Part shown: in pieces, positions 11,495 through 25,378 of the stretch
How positions within the stretch are numbered: position 1 is the first letter of the stretch
Layout: every line of letters begins with the position of its first letter
Origin: Tillus elongatus
Lineage: Eukaryota > Arthropoda > Insecta > Coleoptera > Cleridae
Assembly (NCBI GenBank): GCA_964006375.1
Contig: OZ023270.1
Span: 59,588,288-59,652,287 of the forward strand
Direction: 5' to 3'
Length of the DNA: 64,000 nucleotides
Made by a program: the position numbers and the translations under genes
The notes under the pieces: model-generated
What the model was told of the DNA's origin: nothing
Seen by the model: the letters and a program-made list of their open reading frames with translations, nothing else
Databases searched by the model: none

Positions 11495-13129
11495 GCAACA
11501 CACTTGCTGTTCATTTCAGTGGCCAACACACTTTTACACCCGCTCTGTTAAAATATCCTGTGGACCTGATCTAGTTCCTGGCTTCTTGGTACGCGACTGC
11601 TTATATGCTTTCTTGACTCCACTTAAGAAGTTTTTTAAATTTATCCTTAGATCTGGAACATTCCCCGCGATTTGGAAGCTGTCACGAGTTCTCTCTGTCT
11701 TCAAGGCGGGGGATAGTGGTGATCCATCAAACTATCGACCAATAGCCATACTATGTGTCTTCTGTAAGATTTTCGAGGCCTGCCTTTTTCGGCAAATACT
11801 GTTTCACATCAAAAACAGACTCTCTATTTCTCAGCATGGTTTCATTCCAGGGAGATCGACTGTAACGAATTTAGTCGATGTTACACAGTTCATTGCATCC
11901 GCTCTTCACAGGTTGATGTTGTTATACTGATCTATCTAAGGCCTTCGATTGTCTAAATCATTCTGTTCTAATTGACAGGATGAGGGCTATCAGATTCTCC
12001 GAGGACTTGCTTGGCTTGTTCAGATCTTACCTGGATGGAAGGAGGCAATTTGTTGAGGTTGGGGGCTTCAATTCTGACACCTATCACATAGCTTCGGGAG
12101 TGCCGCAGGGTTCCATACTTGGTCCATTACTGTTTAATATATTTATTGACCCAGTTAAACATGTTTTGCATGTTCCTTTTTTAATGTATGCAGTTAAGAT
12201 TTTCCCAAATATTTCGAGTGTTGGTGACTGTTTACAGCTCCAGAACAGTCTTTAGATCATTGATGAATGGTGTTGTCGGAGTGGTCTTTCTATGAATGTT
12301 TCCAAGTGTTGTGTGATGTCTTTTACTCGAAATAAGCACACAATTACTTTCGGGTACAATATAAGAAGGCTTCCACTTGATCGCCCCGGGACAGTTAGGG
12401 ACCTTGGAATTGTTTTTGATGGTACTCTATCTTTTAAACCATACTAAGAGCAGACTGTCAGTTCTGCTTACAAAACTCTTGGGTTTCTGATAAGAAACAG
12501 CTAACATTTCTCACAGACTGACACCCCCCTCCGGTTCTTTCGTTGTTTGGTTAGGTCCCGACTTGAATATGGCTCAGTTGTGTGAGCTCCTACTTATGAG
12601 ATACATGTGGCAAGTTTAGAATCAGTGCAAAGGAAATTTCTCAAATTTCTTAGCTTTCGTGAGGATGGTCGAAATCCTTCTATTTGTTTTCCTCAGGAAA
12701 GTTTACTTCTTCGCTTTGGTCTACAGAGTCTGTCAATGCGCAAGCAGTGCATTTTCGTTACATTTTTATACAAACTGGTTAATTCTGTGTTTGACTGCCC
12801 AAATCTGCTTCAGCAACTTAATTTCAATGTGCCTCGTATTGCAGCTCGTTTTCGAGGCACATTCTATCTCCCGACTGCTGGTACGTGATTGCTGCGATCG
12901 TCTCCAATTTACCAGATGTGTAATGATTACTCTGTATTGCAGGACAGCCTAGATATCTTCTCATGTAATATATCAGAGATAAAAATATTTTTCAAAGAGA
13001 TCTAATTTGTGACTCTATTTTGTGTAGTTTGTTTGATTATTGTTTGTTATTATATTTGTGTATCGGCCCAGCCTGAGTTTGGCTTACAGCTGTTGGATGG
13101 TGTATGAATAAATAAATAAATAAATAAAA
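11495..13129 (+). mobile_element. Jockey/CR1-like LINE, 5'-truncated, with AAAT tail
   Basis: The + strand runs from GPDLVPGF (about 11560) through SGTFPAIWKLSRVLSVFKAG, NYRPIAILCVFCKIFE, QHGFIPGRST, a frameshift, DLSKAFDCLNH, SGVPQGSILGPLLFNIFID and a degraded active site (MYAV in place of YADD). It continues to SGLSMNVSKCCVMSF, VRDLGIVFDGTLSFKPY and a thumb region. It ends with four to five AAAT units at about 13108-13129. The lost catalytic aspartates and several stops show it is dead. It sits in the sense orientation in the SLC26 intron. The LINE at 37490-40674 has a similar reverse transcriptase. Confidence 0.87.
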
Positions 13130-13200
13130 TTGGTTACTGTAAAAATTTTCCACACCTAACTACAGAAATCTGATATGCGACATTCATATAAGTAAAAATC

Positions 13201-13811
13201 TCGGGACGCAGCAAGTGCGTTATGATAGTGAATTTTCATAGAAATGATCTGGCACAAAATATTTTATTATAACTTTTTTTTCTTGTAACATAGAAATCTA
13301 AATTTTGGTGTATACTTTACTTTTTATATCGTAAACCTACCTACCAAATTTAGTTATCATTGATTTTTTTATTTTTTAACAAATTTTTTTTTTCAAATGA
13401 AAACTCAAATTTTTTTCAGAAAACCTCGTCCGATTTTTCTGATTAACGAACTTATCAAAGCCATTTACAAAAGGAAGGTACGTGCCAAATTTTATTAAAA
13501 TCGGCCCATTATTCTTTGAGATAAAAAAAAATTTTCGAATGAAAACTCAAAATTTTCCCGGAAAACCTCGTCCGATTTTCCTGACTAACAAACTTGTCAA
13601 AGCCATTTACAAAAGGAAGGTACATGCCAAATTTTATTTAAATCGGCTTATTACTTTTTGAGATAAGAATTTTTTTCGAATGAAAACTCAAAATTTTCCC
13701 GGAAAACCTCGTCCAATTTTCCTGACTAACGAACTTATCCAAGCCATTTACAAAAGAAAGGTACATGCCAAATTTTATCAAAATGGGCCTATTATTTTTT
13801 GAGTTATCGGT

Positions 13812-13878
<67 letters not shown>

Positions 13879-13995
13879 TATAAAAATTGAAACTGACCCC
13901 GGATATGGGTTCTAGGGGTCATTTGCAAAAAATTTTTCAAAATTCAAAAGTCGGGATCTCCCCATTAGTGAATTTTTTCTACGAAAATTCACTAA
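13201..13995. repeat. TA-cored interspersed repeat, copy 2 (both ends present)
   Basis: One terminus is tcgggacgcagcaagtgcgt; the other is a hairpin gtgaatttttt-ctac-gaaaattcac followed by CTAA (13992-13995). In between are three related phrases containing 'aaaacctcgtccgattttcctgac.aac.aacttatc.aagcc' spaced about 115 bp apart (near 13425, 13560 and 13695), which form a small internal tandem array. A TA microsatellite follows at 13815-13882. This is the best copy for seeing both ends. No coding capacity. Confidence 0.7.
13815..13882. repeat. (TA)n microsatellite
   Basis: Pure TA to about 13869, then slightly imperfect. It lies at the same internal position of the repeat family as the runs at 137 and 18630. 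Confidence 0.95.
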
Positions 13996-14261
13996 AAGTT
14001 GTTAAATAATGCATGCACCCCTTGAAAATACTCCAGTATTATGTTTTTTATCTTTTCAGTCTAAAGCATTAATTTGGCCATGAGTCAAGCTGCAAATATA
14101 GTCTACTTTAAACTATTTATTTCCAATACTCTGCTGAGAAACGAATAAACGAGCATTATGTGTCAAAATAGTAAAGTTATTGTTTCTCCCGGAGTATATA
14201 GCTTATGCCCTTTATGCTTTCTTAAAAAAAAAAACAACCTAAAACATACACATTTTTTCAG

Positions 14262-14565
14262 GCCCAAGAAATAGATGGAATAAAAATATTCCGTTTTACT
14301 GGTGCCATAAGTTTTGTGTCAAAGAGTATATTTAGGAAAACACTGAACAAAAAAATTGGTTTTGATCCAGCAGCCATGATGCGGCGGAAAATAAAAATTG
14401 AAGACAAGGGACAAAGTTACAGTGAAGAATCGTTAAATGTTAGATGTGTTATATTAGACTTCTCGCCTGTAACTTTTGTAGATCCCACAGGAGTTAATAC
14501 GCTCAATTTGCTGCAGAAAGACTTCAGAGATGTAGGAGTGGATATGTACATAGCTAATTGTTCAG
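14262..14565 (+). CDS. SLC26/SulP anion transporter, STAS-domain exon
   Basis: The exon follows a T-rich tract ending cattttttcAG (14260-14261) and ends at GTAAGT. It opens AQEIDGIKIFRFTGAISFV, continuous with the linker of the previous exon, and includes IFRKTLNKKIGFDP. A charged variable stretch (MMRRKIKIEDKGQSYSEE) follows, then the core STAS motif VILDFSPVTFVDPTGVNTL and the helix LLQKDFRDVGVDMYIANCSG. The STAS domain is the cytosolic C-terminal module that SLC26 proteins need for folding and regulation. The exon is 101 codons plus one base, which fits the exon at 19937 to restore an Asp codon. The short variable loop is compact compared with many vertebrate members. Confidence 0.95.
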
Positions 14566-14984
14566 GTAAGTTTGTTCAGATTTTTATCCTTGTATCTGGT
14601 ATTCAAAATTTTAGAGGTTTGACCAATGTAGATTACACTACAGTGTGTACAAGCTAATTGATAAACTCCCGCTTTTGCCAAGAAACATGAATTTTCTTTT
14701 GCGTTGAATAAATAGCAAGTCAGGCGTTGTGATGTAAGATTTAAAAGCTATAGGTATTAGAAATGTTTAATTGTTTTACGAAATGGTTCCAAAATAAGTC
14801 ATCAAAACATATTTGTTATCTTTTGTGTCCCTAATATTTGGATACATTAAATTAAGAACTAATTCGTATTGTTTTCTCTCTATCATTTTATCTTATTTTA
14901 ACAGAGTTTCCATTATTAAATGCTATTTGCTTAATTATTCAAATTTCTTTATTAAAATGGGTTTTGTATGTAGCTGTTGAAAAT
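14566..14984. other. SLC26 intron, no gene seen
   Basis: AT-rich intron. The reading frame that runs past the donor at 14566 is read-through into the intron and not coding. Confidence 0.5.
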
Positions 14985-16744
14985 GCAGACATCTATAAAA
15001 GAGAGAGAAGTCACCAATGGCACGCCGGTGGGCAAGAGATGGCAGCCTTTGGGTGAGGGTAGGGTCACCGATGAGACGTATAGCTCTCTTCTGAATGGAG
15101 TATATAAGTCATAGAGATTAGCTGGTGAAAAGTATTTACGAGCCCGGAAGAGGAAACCTAATTTCTTAGCAGCCGCTTCTGCAATTGAAGTGACATGTTG
15201 GTGCCAATTGAGACTTCGCTCCACAGAAATGCCAACAAGTGAAAAGGACTCATTATTTTGATAAACTTGGTTGTTCATTGTGGTAGGTCTAGGGCTGGTG
15301 TATCTCTTATGAGAAAGAAAGCAAGACTGAGATTTGGTGGGGTTGAATTGTACAAGATTTCTACTTCCCCAGTCTAATATTTTTTGGAGATCCACGGAGA
15401 CAGAACCCTCTGTGAGTCTGCGTCTAATTGGGCTAAAGAGACAGGCTTAGAATATTGTATATTTGAGTCGGGGGTGCTGTCGTCCGCGTAACTGAACTGA
15501 GTTGGATGTGCTAGAGAGGAGGTCGTTGATGTGAAGAAGAAACAAAGTAGGGGCTAAAGCTGAACCTTGCGGAACTCCTGCATTAATTGGATACAGTTTA
15601 GAGGAATGGCCATCCACGACAACAGAAAATCTCCGGTTGGAGAGGAACTTTGCTGTCCAGGTACAGAGTTTTGGTGGTAGCCATAGGCTGGAAGTTTATT
15701 AAGCAGCGCTGCTTGCCAGACCTGGTCGAATGCTTTGGATATGTCTAGCGCGACAATCTGGGATTCACCATGTAGTTTCATAGACTTGTTCCAAGAGTGG
15801 GTGACAAAGGAAAAGAGGTCGGCAGTTGATCTGCGCTGACGGAATCCATACTGCCTGTCATGGATTAGACTGTGTTTTTCAAGAAAATGTAGTAAATCGG
15901 TGTTTATATACTTTTCCATCACTTTAGAGACGACAAAGGAGAGAAATAGGCCTGTAGTTGCTAGAAAGCGCTTTGGATCATTTCTTGAGGACGGGTTGTA
16001 CTCAAGCAGTTTTCCAGTTACTAGGGAATATGCCTTTATTGTAAGAAGTCTGAAACAGACGAGTCAGAGGGCAGGAGCAAGTTCTGGCGCGCATTTTTTG
16101 AGAACTATCGCTGGGATCTCGTCAAGGCCAAAGGCTTTCCTGGTATTAAAAGAAGAGCATCTTTCGTACCTTTTTAGTTTTGAAAATGATATCTGTCATT
16201 TTATGTGTGACATTGGAGACTCTTGGTGGTTGAACATTTGAAGGTGGGTTGAGAGTAGAATTGCCGGCGAACGAGGCAAAAAGTTCAGCCGTGCCCAGAG
16301 CGGTAGAAACAATTTTATCCCCTGAAACTAGAGGTGGAAACGTGCTCTTGCAGAAATTATTCCCAATAGATTTAGCAAGAGTCCAGAAGAGTTTGCTGCC
16401 ATTGTAGCTTGAGAGGACTTTGTTTTTGATGTGGTTATTAAACGAGTTTTTTGTCTCAGAAAGAATGCGGACATAGCGGTTTCTTGCGTCATTAAATGCT
16501 TGACGGTTCTCTTGACTGGGATTGTGTAGAAGCGTTTTGTGAGCTTTGACCTCTTCAAGTCTGGCCTTGTCACAGGATTTAGAGAACCAGGGCTTTTGAG
16601 TGGCTGAAGAGGTTTTCTGTGTATGTGGAATAAATAATTCCATGCCAGCTTGGATAATTTCGGTGACGTTTTTTGAGATATCAGAGGGGTCAGTGTGAGA
16701 CAAGCAGGCAGACGTCCATGGAAATGAGGAAAAAATTTCTCCAA
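14985..16744 (-). mobile_element. Jockey/CR1-group LINE, copy 1 of a three-copy family
   Basis: The minus strand encodes a linker region (CDKARLEEVKAHKTLLHNPS), then after frameshifts the reverse transcriptase: HDRQYGFRQRRSTADLFSFV, VALDISKAFDQVW, AALLNKLPAYGYHQ, and downstream DLQKILDWGSRNLVQFNP, SFSLVGISVERSLNWHQHV and AAKKLGFLFRARKYFSPAN. The 3' end is missing. Homologous copies are at 53485-54835 (+) and 60357-62690 (-). Their similarity indicates fairly recent activity of the family. The element lies antisense in the SLC26 intron and abuts a TA-cored repeat copy at 16745. Confidence 0.88.
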
Positions 16745-17273
16745 ATGAGGGCTAATTAGGCCTCCTAGAACACATATCCGGGGTCAGTTTCAATTTTTAT
16801 ATGTTTATATGATTATATTTGGTGAATACCTGCCTTTTGCAAGTAGCTTGGATAAGTTTGTTAGCCGGGAAAATCGGACCAAGTTTTCCCGTAAAATTTT
16901 ATGTTTTCTTTCAAAAAACTTTATATCTCCGGAAATAACAAAGTAAGGGCAACCAAATTTGGTATGCTGGTTTATAGGTAAATTACCTACCAGAATTCAG
17001 CTTTGTAGGTTAAAAGACAAAAAATTTATAGGCATTTAAAGAAAAATAACTTGGGGTTTTCCTCAAAACGTCAAAGTCACGATTTAAAACGTCAAAATTG
17101 GCAACATTTAGGCAAATAACCTGAAACTAATATGAGCTATGGAAAGAAAATGTCTCAAGAAGAATGTTTTGGAAAGCCTGAAGTCTTAGCTTTAACCGTC
17201 GTTGTCCTTCATTTTACTAAAATATTTACAGAAAATTCATTTCAAATAGACCCTTTCTCTGATGATTTGGCAG

Positions 17274-17756
17274 TGATGACGGGTCGTTATTTAACAATCG
17301 GTTATTTTTTAACTGTTGCCAAGCCGCAACGGTAACCACCTGTTATGGATATAAAAAATAACAAGTACAAAATAACACTTTACACTAAACTAGAATTCGG
17401 ACACGTATCTGTTTCTTTTTCACTGCAACTAGCTTCGATGAATAAACATCGGTTTTCATCGGCAACCGTTAAATTTAACGGGATGAATGGACATGAGACT
17501 GGAAATGCTAAATATGTAAGGGTATGCTATGCAGTAGAGTGGACTTTACTTCATAACATATTACTTAACACTTAACACGTTATTTATACTAGTGTGCTCG
17601 CTCTCGCTCACAGCTTTGGGAACGTAGGATACTATCAATCGACTATCCAGTTCAAAATAACAGATAAATAACTGAACCTGTTACTTTCAACGGTTATTGT
17701 TAAATAACATTAACAGGTTCAACTGTTAATAGAAAATAACCGTTTTGCCCATCACT
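17274..17756. mobile_element. Small hAT-like MITE, about 483 bp
   Basis: The insertion is defined by comparison with the uninterrupted paralogous sequence at about 19280-19300. The flanking duplication is atttggcag (17265-17273 and 17757-17765, 8-9 bp). The ends are tgatgacgggtcgttattt at the left and aaataaccgttttgcccatcact at the right (reverse complement agtgatgggcaaaacgg). The interior is rich in 'aaataac/gttattt' words and inverted repeats. No coding capacity. Confidence 0.8.
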
Positions 17757-18002
17757 ATTTGGCAGTAGTCTTAGCTATAGAGTTTGTCGTTTAATGGTAT
17801 ATCATTTTTGTCGAATTTTCGTAAAAAATGAATAAAGCTCAATATATCCATTATTATATAAGATACGAAAAAAAATGTATACATTAATTATAGGGTGTCT
17901 TGAACTACATCTTAAAAAATATTTCTGTAATCACGGGTTGGTCCATAAATCGTTAGCGATACAATTTTTTTTTTTTTATGGAACACGCCTTATGTTATTG
18001 CA

Positions 18003-18240
18003 TTTTTGCATTTTCCATCGAAATATTACATGTTTGTAGGAAAAGAAATTCAGAATGCAGCAACTGCGTTATGGTAGCGAATTTTCATTAAATGCTTCAA
18101 ATTTGAATCGAATACGCCTTATTGCATTTTTGCATTTTCCATCGAAATATAATGCATGTTTATAAGAAAGAAAATTCTGGATGTAGCAAGTGCGTTATGG
18201 TAGCGAATTTTCATTAAATGCTTCAAATTTGAATAGCTCA
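18003..18240. repeat. Tandem duplication, unit about 118 bp
   Basis: Two adjacent copies of the segment that starts 'attgcatttttgcattttcc' and ends 'atgcttcaaatttgaat'. The first is about 18001-18115, the second about 18122-18235. Each includes the 'gcagcaa.tgcgttatggtagcgaattttcat' terminus of the repeat family. The copies differ at scattered bases. Confidence 0.75.
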
Positions 18241-18494
18241 ATTTGCTAATAACCTATAAGGTTAACTAAGAAACCAGTTTTTTCGGGAACACTAAGTTTA
18301 CTTTCGGAAATTTTTGTACATTTTCAAACAATAAAGTTATTTTTATGAAACATGGCACATTGTTTTTACTATATAGGTTATACTGGTAACCAAAATTGAT
18401 GCCTGCTTTCTTAAATAAAAAGAAAACAGACATATTTGCAATAAAAACATTTTAATGAAAATTCACTACCATAATGTAATTGCTGCATCCCGAC

Positions 18495-18500
<6 letters not shown>
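18175..18500. mobile_element. Short TIR segment, about 325 bp (TA-cored family terminus)
   Basis: The inverted ends are TCTGGATGTAGCAAGTGCG at the left and the reverse complement of TCGGGATGCAGCAATTAC at the right. Homology continues inward through 'ttatggtag.gaattttcatt'. A very similar unit is at 19588-19900. These may be independent MITEs or the mobile termini of the larger family. No target duplication is evident. Confidence 0.55.
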
Positions 18501-19900
<1,400 letters not shown>

Positions 19901-19936
19901 AATTTTTTTATTTCTGATCTTGCTTTCTTCTTTCAG

Positions 19937-20064
19937 ATCCTGTCTTTGAAATGTTTGTAAGATGTGATACAGAATCAGAGAACAAAGTACAATTTACAAT
20001 ATTTCCAACAATACATGATGCTGTGCTCTTTGCTCAACACAACATCTTCAACAAAATGACATGA
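19937..20064 (+). CDS. SLC26/SulP anion transporter, terminal exon
   Basis: The acceptor is tcttctttcAG (19935-19936). The first two bases complete a split Asp codon from the STAS exon. The frame then reads PVFEMFVRCDTESE, VQFTIFPTIHDAVLFAQHN, IFNKMT and stops at TGA (20062-20064). The FPTIHDAVLFA helix is the standard end of the STAS fold in SLC26 proteins. There is no extended C-terminal tail or PDZ-ligand sequence. The three exons together give 234 C-terminal residues. A 3' UTR must follow but I see no canonical AATAAA in the next 200 bp. Confidence 0.92.
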
Positions 20065-20763
20065 AATGATTAATGTTATTATTTTTAGGTCTACAAATCT
20101 GAACAATTGAATAGTAATTGTTGTTAAATGATAAAAGAAATATATATTTTTTGAATATGTATACTAAATAAGTACTTATGGCTATAGAACAATTTACTTT
20201 TGTATGTTTTAATATTGTAACAGTTTTTACTGTTATCTTTGAGATTACCATCATTGTTGTATTTATTGTTATAATTATATACATATACTTTCTTCCTGAT
20301 TTGTTTTTTTGTCATAAAATTTTTTAAACGTGAAGCTCATGTGTATCGATAACATCAGGAATTTGATTGTTGTGCTACAAAATGGGTGTCGCTTTTTGAA
20401 TAGGTTGAGATTGTTTCCGGATGTCTGCCAGATCGGACATACACACTGGAAAGGCATTCCAGTTTAGATGTTCTGCTAAATAATGAGGGTTCGTCGCGAA
20501 CTTTTTGGCACGTGGGTACTTTATAATGGCGTGTACTTTTGTCTAAAACGAATTTGCCTATTAAGGCTTGAGAGTGGCAAAAGTGACAAAGCAATTTCTT
20601 AGTATCAATATCGATTGATAGAAGAGGACGATAACTCTAGTCTTTATTCTGTCATCAGGAGAAGTGAGATTGACTTGGTTAATCCCCTATAAGAACAGTT
20701 TGTAGAATCAAAGAGGTACAGAATGATCTTTGGTAAAACGACCTCCGACTCAAGAACAATATT
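20065..20763. other. 3' flank of SLC26 and unassigned sequence
   Basis: The first part is AT-rich and probably 3' UTR. From about 20290 the sequence is less AT-rich, with no recognisable protein on either strand. It may be an old retroelement 3' region, but I could not support that. Confidence 0.35.
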
Positions 20764-20771
20764 CCAACTAT

Positions 20772-23084
20772 TAGTGGCGTGCGGTCCATGGAAGCAAGGG
20801 AAGCATTGCTTCCCTTAAATTAACGACTACATACCTAAACCGCATTATTTAAAATCCCTTTTGTATTTTAAATATTAAATTTCAAACTCTGAAACTAATT
20901 TAATTATTACAATTTTTATTTCGCAAGCTCACACACATAATTATTTATTATGCATAATACTGTATTTGTATATACGCTCCTAGCAAGGACGTCGTCGCAG
21001 TAAATGCGTCAGCGAACAACACGAGTTGCAATGACTTCGGTTAAATACACGTAATCAGCAGGCAACTTTATAAGAAACCCTAGCTCGACGGATGTACGCG
21101 TATTTTTAGAACGTGTTGTACTAGGAAGACCCGGTGCACGTACAAAGTGAATGTCTCTGATTATTTTGTAGATATAAGCAGTTGACTATGTTAAATACAT
21201 GGGCATTTTATGATTATTAATATGGCTGCAAGTTATCAGCTTTTAACAGTGGCGTCGGTGAGGGTGGGGATTTACAAACTTTACAAACAAGTGGTAATAA
21301 TAACTGTGATTGTATTGTGTGTTTTTGATAACCAAAGGATTTTCAGGTTTACTGTTTGCTTAAAAACTTACTATTATTAATAAAGGTAGGCCGAAACCTG
21401 ATGTAAAAAACTTAAACCCAAGAATTAAAACATGTACTCGACATTTCAACGCAGAAAATGAATGGTTAACGGGTTGTGAAAACAGGAATAAACTGGTTTG
21501 TTGGCCTGGTAGTCTATTTGTGACTGAAAAGGGGGTGTGGAATAAAAGTGGGTTTTCCGACTTGAGTAATCTACGTAAAAATAGTAAAAAGACATGGTAT
21601 GTCTAAAGTGCATTTACAGACCATTTTAAAATTAAGTGTCTTTGGAAAAACGCGAATTGAATACACCGTTGACAAGCACATGGAAATTGGTCATCGCCAA
21701 CACAGTGAACTGGTGGATAAAAACAAAAACATATTAAAATGACTTATTGATGTTGTGTGTTTTCTTGGTCACTATGAATTGGGCTTCAGGGGTCATGACG
21801 AAACAACTACATCTGCAAATAGAGGAAACTTTCAAGACCTAGTTTCTTTAATAGCCAAATACGACATTTATTTAAAAAATCACTTGGAACAGTCTAACAT
21901 TTTTCGCGGGACATAAAATCGCATTCAGAATGACTTAACTTCGGCTGCTGTCACTATTATTTTGAACATAATTAAATCTGAAATTAAACAGACTCGTTTC
22001 ATTGCTATTGATCTAGATGAAACAACCGATGTAACTAATTTAAGTCAACTATCTGTAGTAATATGTTATGTAAAAATGGATGGGAGTGTACAAGAAAGAT
22101 TTTTAGGCTTTAAGAATGTGACAGAAGATCGTACCGCAAACGCTCTATATAAAATTGTGCTTAATATTATGAAAGATATTGAGGAGGCTGATAATAAATT
22201 AATTGCCCAAAGCTATGATAGGGCTGCTGTTATGGCCGGACATTTAAGAGGTCTTCAAGCTAAAGTGCGGGAAACGTTCTCCAATGCTCTATTTGTACAC
22301 TGTTGTGCTCATAAATTAAATTTAATTTTATCCCAATCTATATATCATATTAAAGAATGTAAAGTGTTTTTTGCTACCTTAAGTAGAATGAATTTGATAA
22401 GTTCTGGGAAAAAACAATTGAATTAGGAGAAATGGAGCCACGAAGAAAGCATCTGCGCACTGATAATGTGGGAGACCTTCAAACTTCTTACCGCCGCCTT
22501 TTCTATGAAATCATAGATCAAATTCAGCAGCAAATTAACTGCAGATTTGATCATCTTAGTGACCTGAAATTTCTTGAATTCTGTAATTTTGGAGGATTTA
22601 AAGGGATACCTTTCCCAGAAGATTCATTCAAATCATTATTTCACCATCATGGACATTCTTTTGACAAAGCCTTATTACGATCAGAACTTAGTCATTTATG
22701 AAACCGATGTTATAGGCACAAAAACTAACGTGAGTGTACTTTTAACTTTCTTAAAACAATCAAAATTACAAAATGCACATTTGAAGTGTTCAAATTATGT
22801 GAATTAGTATTAACAATTCCTGCTACTAGTGTATCTTTAGAACGAATTTTTTTTACATTGAAACGTATCAATGGTTTTGTTAGGAATTCAACAGGACAGG
22901 AAAGACTTTCCCAAATTTCAATTTTGTCAGTTGAAAATAAACTCGTCCAGTAAATGTCCCAGAATCCACAGTTTTATGACATTATTAAAATTTGCCAAAA
23001 ACGACAGAAGAATTGAGTTACACTACAAATAGGTAAGTTTCTGAGAATTGCTTCCCTTATTTGAAATGTCACCGCACGCCCCTG
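20772..23084 (+). mobile_element. hAT transposon, 2313 bp, decayed but with both ends and target duplication
   Basis: The ends are TAGTGGCGTGCGGT and, reverse-complemented, CAGGGGCGTGCGGT, flanked by the exact 8-bp duplication ccaactat (20764-20771 and 23085-23092). Both subterminal regions contain 'aagggaagca'. The interior encodes a ZMYM/TTF-type hAT transposase relic. The exact duplication indicates a simple insertion that has not been rearranged. Confidence 0.93.
21400..22960 (+). pseudogene. hAT transposase (TTF zinc finger plus hAT dimerisation domain), degraded
   Basis: Reading across several frameshifts and stops, the N-terminal part has a TTF-type zinc-finger-like stretch (W-L-TGC..., KLVCWPGSLF, GFSDLSNL). 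A middle block is open from 21962 to 22423, with FIAIDLDETTDVTNLSQLSVV (the first catalytic Asp region), a FLGF block, SYDRAAVMAGHLRGLQA and HCCAHKLNLILS (the conserved C-x-x-H motif). A C-terminal block TIPATSVSLERIFFTLKRI is the hAT dimerisation signature. This architecture is that of the ZMYM1/'zinc finger MYM-type-like' hAT proteins common in insects. Multiple stops show it cannot make a full transposase. Confidence 0.88.
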
Positions 23085-23479
23085 CCAACTATAGACATGT
23101 CTTTTATAGTGTGTGAAGTTGCTTTGTTGAAAAACAATTACTTGAAACAGAAATCCAAGCTTTTTCACTGCTGCCTTTTTACAATATTGAAAACATCTAA
23201 GTGCCACCTGCCCTCTGACACTGTTATACCAATGAAGATTTTTGGGGCAGTACTTCACCAATTACCTGAACGTTTGGGCTTTATAGATCACTTCGCCCAG
23301 ACAAGATGCAAATCTATGTTTTTGTATCATTAAACACCAGATGTGTGGAAACCTACCTGGAAATTTTAGACGGGTTATCATTTAGGGAGTTGTTTACTTC
23401 GACTCTTTTTAATAAGGGGCTAGCATCAGAGATTAGGCTAGAAGTTTTTCAGCCCTTATTTATGAAAGTCCCTTTTATG

Positions 23480-24060
23480 AAGGCCTTAGGGTGAGCTAAT
23501 CCTGGTAGATTTTTCCATTGTTGAAGATCTACTTCCACCTAGATCTTCAAGATGCATAAAGATATAACCAGCGCTGGTTCTGGTCCGATATACCTCGCTC
23601 TACCATACAGACCAGATACACTGTTATTCCCCAGACCATTTGGGACAGTTGCAACTCCATACCGTTTTTGAATTGCAACAGTATGAGCAGAGTACTTTTA
23701 TAGCAGCTTGGAAAGTATCTTCCTCACACATATCTCGATGGTGTATACTTCTGCCAGGTATATGGTTACATGCGTAACAAGACTAGATGATATTCTTGTG
23801 TCGGAGATGCCCCCACATATACTGGCTCGTGTTGTGACTGTTTTGGAGCCATCTATGTATCGACAGTGGTTTTACTCAAATTCCAGTCCTACCTATCTGG
23901 AACGACAATCTTGAATGACAGGTCGCTACAGCTTGTACGGATTAGATCTGAGATAATTCCCAGAACCTCTGGGCTTCCAATGTCATCAAAAGACCAGTTC
24001 TCACGCTGATGGTCTCCGGCACCCCCGACAATGATAGTAGATGAAACAAGAATAATTCCT
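23480..24060 (-). mobile_element. RNase H-type LINE fragment, minus strand
   Basis: The sequence matches 44050-44640 position by position with about one-fifth divergence, including 'gctaatcctgg.agattt', 'ggttctggtc.gatata', 'cacatctcgatgg' and 'cttctgcc'. The reverse complement corresponds to the RNase H domain and its 3' neighbour. No frame survives. Confidence 0.7.
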
Positions 24061-25368
24061 AAGGTTTCGCGTCTCTGACACTGTCGTGTGTGTAGGCTAC
24101 AAGCAAAAATAATAATGAATTAAATTATTTAAAACAGTTGGCAAGTCGGTAGATCTTGACCAACCACAAAGCATATGAAGCAAATGTTTGTTTTGTCACA
24201 ATTAAATATTAAAATTGCCGACTTTTAAGCGAAGTTTCTGAGGCAGGTGTGGTTTGGACAGAACAAGTGTTGCATGATATGTGTTTTACAAAGTCTTAAA
24301 TTGGTTTCAATAGTTAGCTTTTTCATTCAATTAAAGTCCTTGCAGAAAATTGATTTGAATAAACCCTATTCGGCCAGTTTGTATATCCGCGACGTTACTT
24401 AATATTTTGGATGGCCAATTATTCCTAGAGAGGTAACTGATTTCTAAATGATTCTAAAACCCATTCAGGTCTGGAGAACAAAATATTATGTGACATGTTT
24501 GACGACTTCTTAAATGTATGTTTAGATTGTTACCCTCATTTCATTTGCCTAATATGTTGGCAAAAAATAAATTTGAAGTAGACCCTTTTGCTGGTCTCAC
24601 ACGGAAACCTACAGTATTTTAAGAGTTTCAAGCTTGATGGGTACCCAACTAGCGCAAAAAATCCTATCGTGATAGAAATGATGGAAGAAAACCTTCGTGT
24701 GGTTATCATTTGAGGAAAGCTACCGCAAAGTAGAGAGAAAGACATAGCATGAGAGGCTTTCTCGGAAGCGGGAGAAATTCAGAAAATGTTTCAATGGAGC
24801 TAAAAATTAAGAGTATAAAATCTTACAGGGTATAATAAAGGCGTCTGGTGAGCCAAAAAGAGCTCTTAGAGGCAGTTCTGCGAGGGCATTGAAAAAGCCC
24901 CTAACAGTGGAAAACTTCAGAAGTCCCTATCAAAAGAAAAAAAGGGGATAATTACAGTGGCTTTATAAAGGCAGTGTGGCCATGGGTTTGTGGCCGCCAT
25001 GTTTCATCATTTTTTGAACAGAGCCTTATGAGAGAAACAGGGAAATCGAAGCATTTCTGTGTTAATCGATGGATCAGTGATAAAAAATGGACAGGGGTCA
25101 TGATGAAGAAATTACTCATGCGATATTTCATTGTCAGAGTGTCTTTTTTAATTAGAAAATGTAAATTAAAAACTCTTGATCCCTGCAAAATTTCAAATCG
25201 ACTGCAATGTCAATTGTCATATTAGTTTACATCACCTGAAAAGTAATGAGTAGTAAAATTAATCCTGGCAGAATTCTTGCAAATTGCATAGAGAGATGTG
25301 TGCAATTGTAAATGTATCAGAGAATATATCATCAATATATCAGAGAATGTTAACGACAACATCGTTTG
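24061..25368. other. Intergenic sequence with faint repeat homology
   Basis: I see no gene I can support. The stretch 24540-24600 resembles the 'cttcatttta...agaccctttctctg' body of the TA-cored repeat family, suggesting an older copy. Short open frames here are not coding-like. Confidence 0.35.
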
Positions 25369-25378
25369 AAGTTTTGTT

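Noticed and set aside
24974..25225. 83-codon + strand frame overlapping a minus-strand frame of similar length
   Set aside because: Both strands are open over the same interval and neither shows a family signature.
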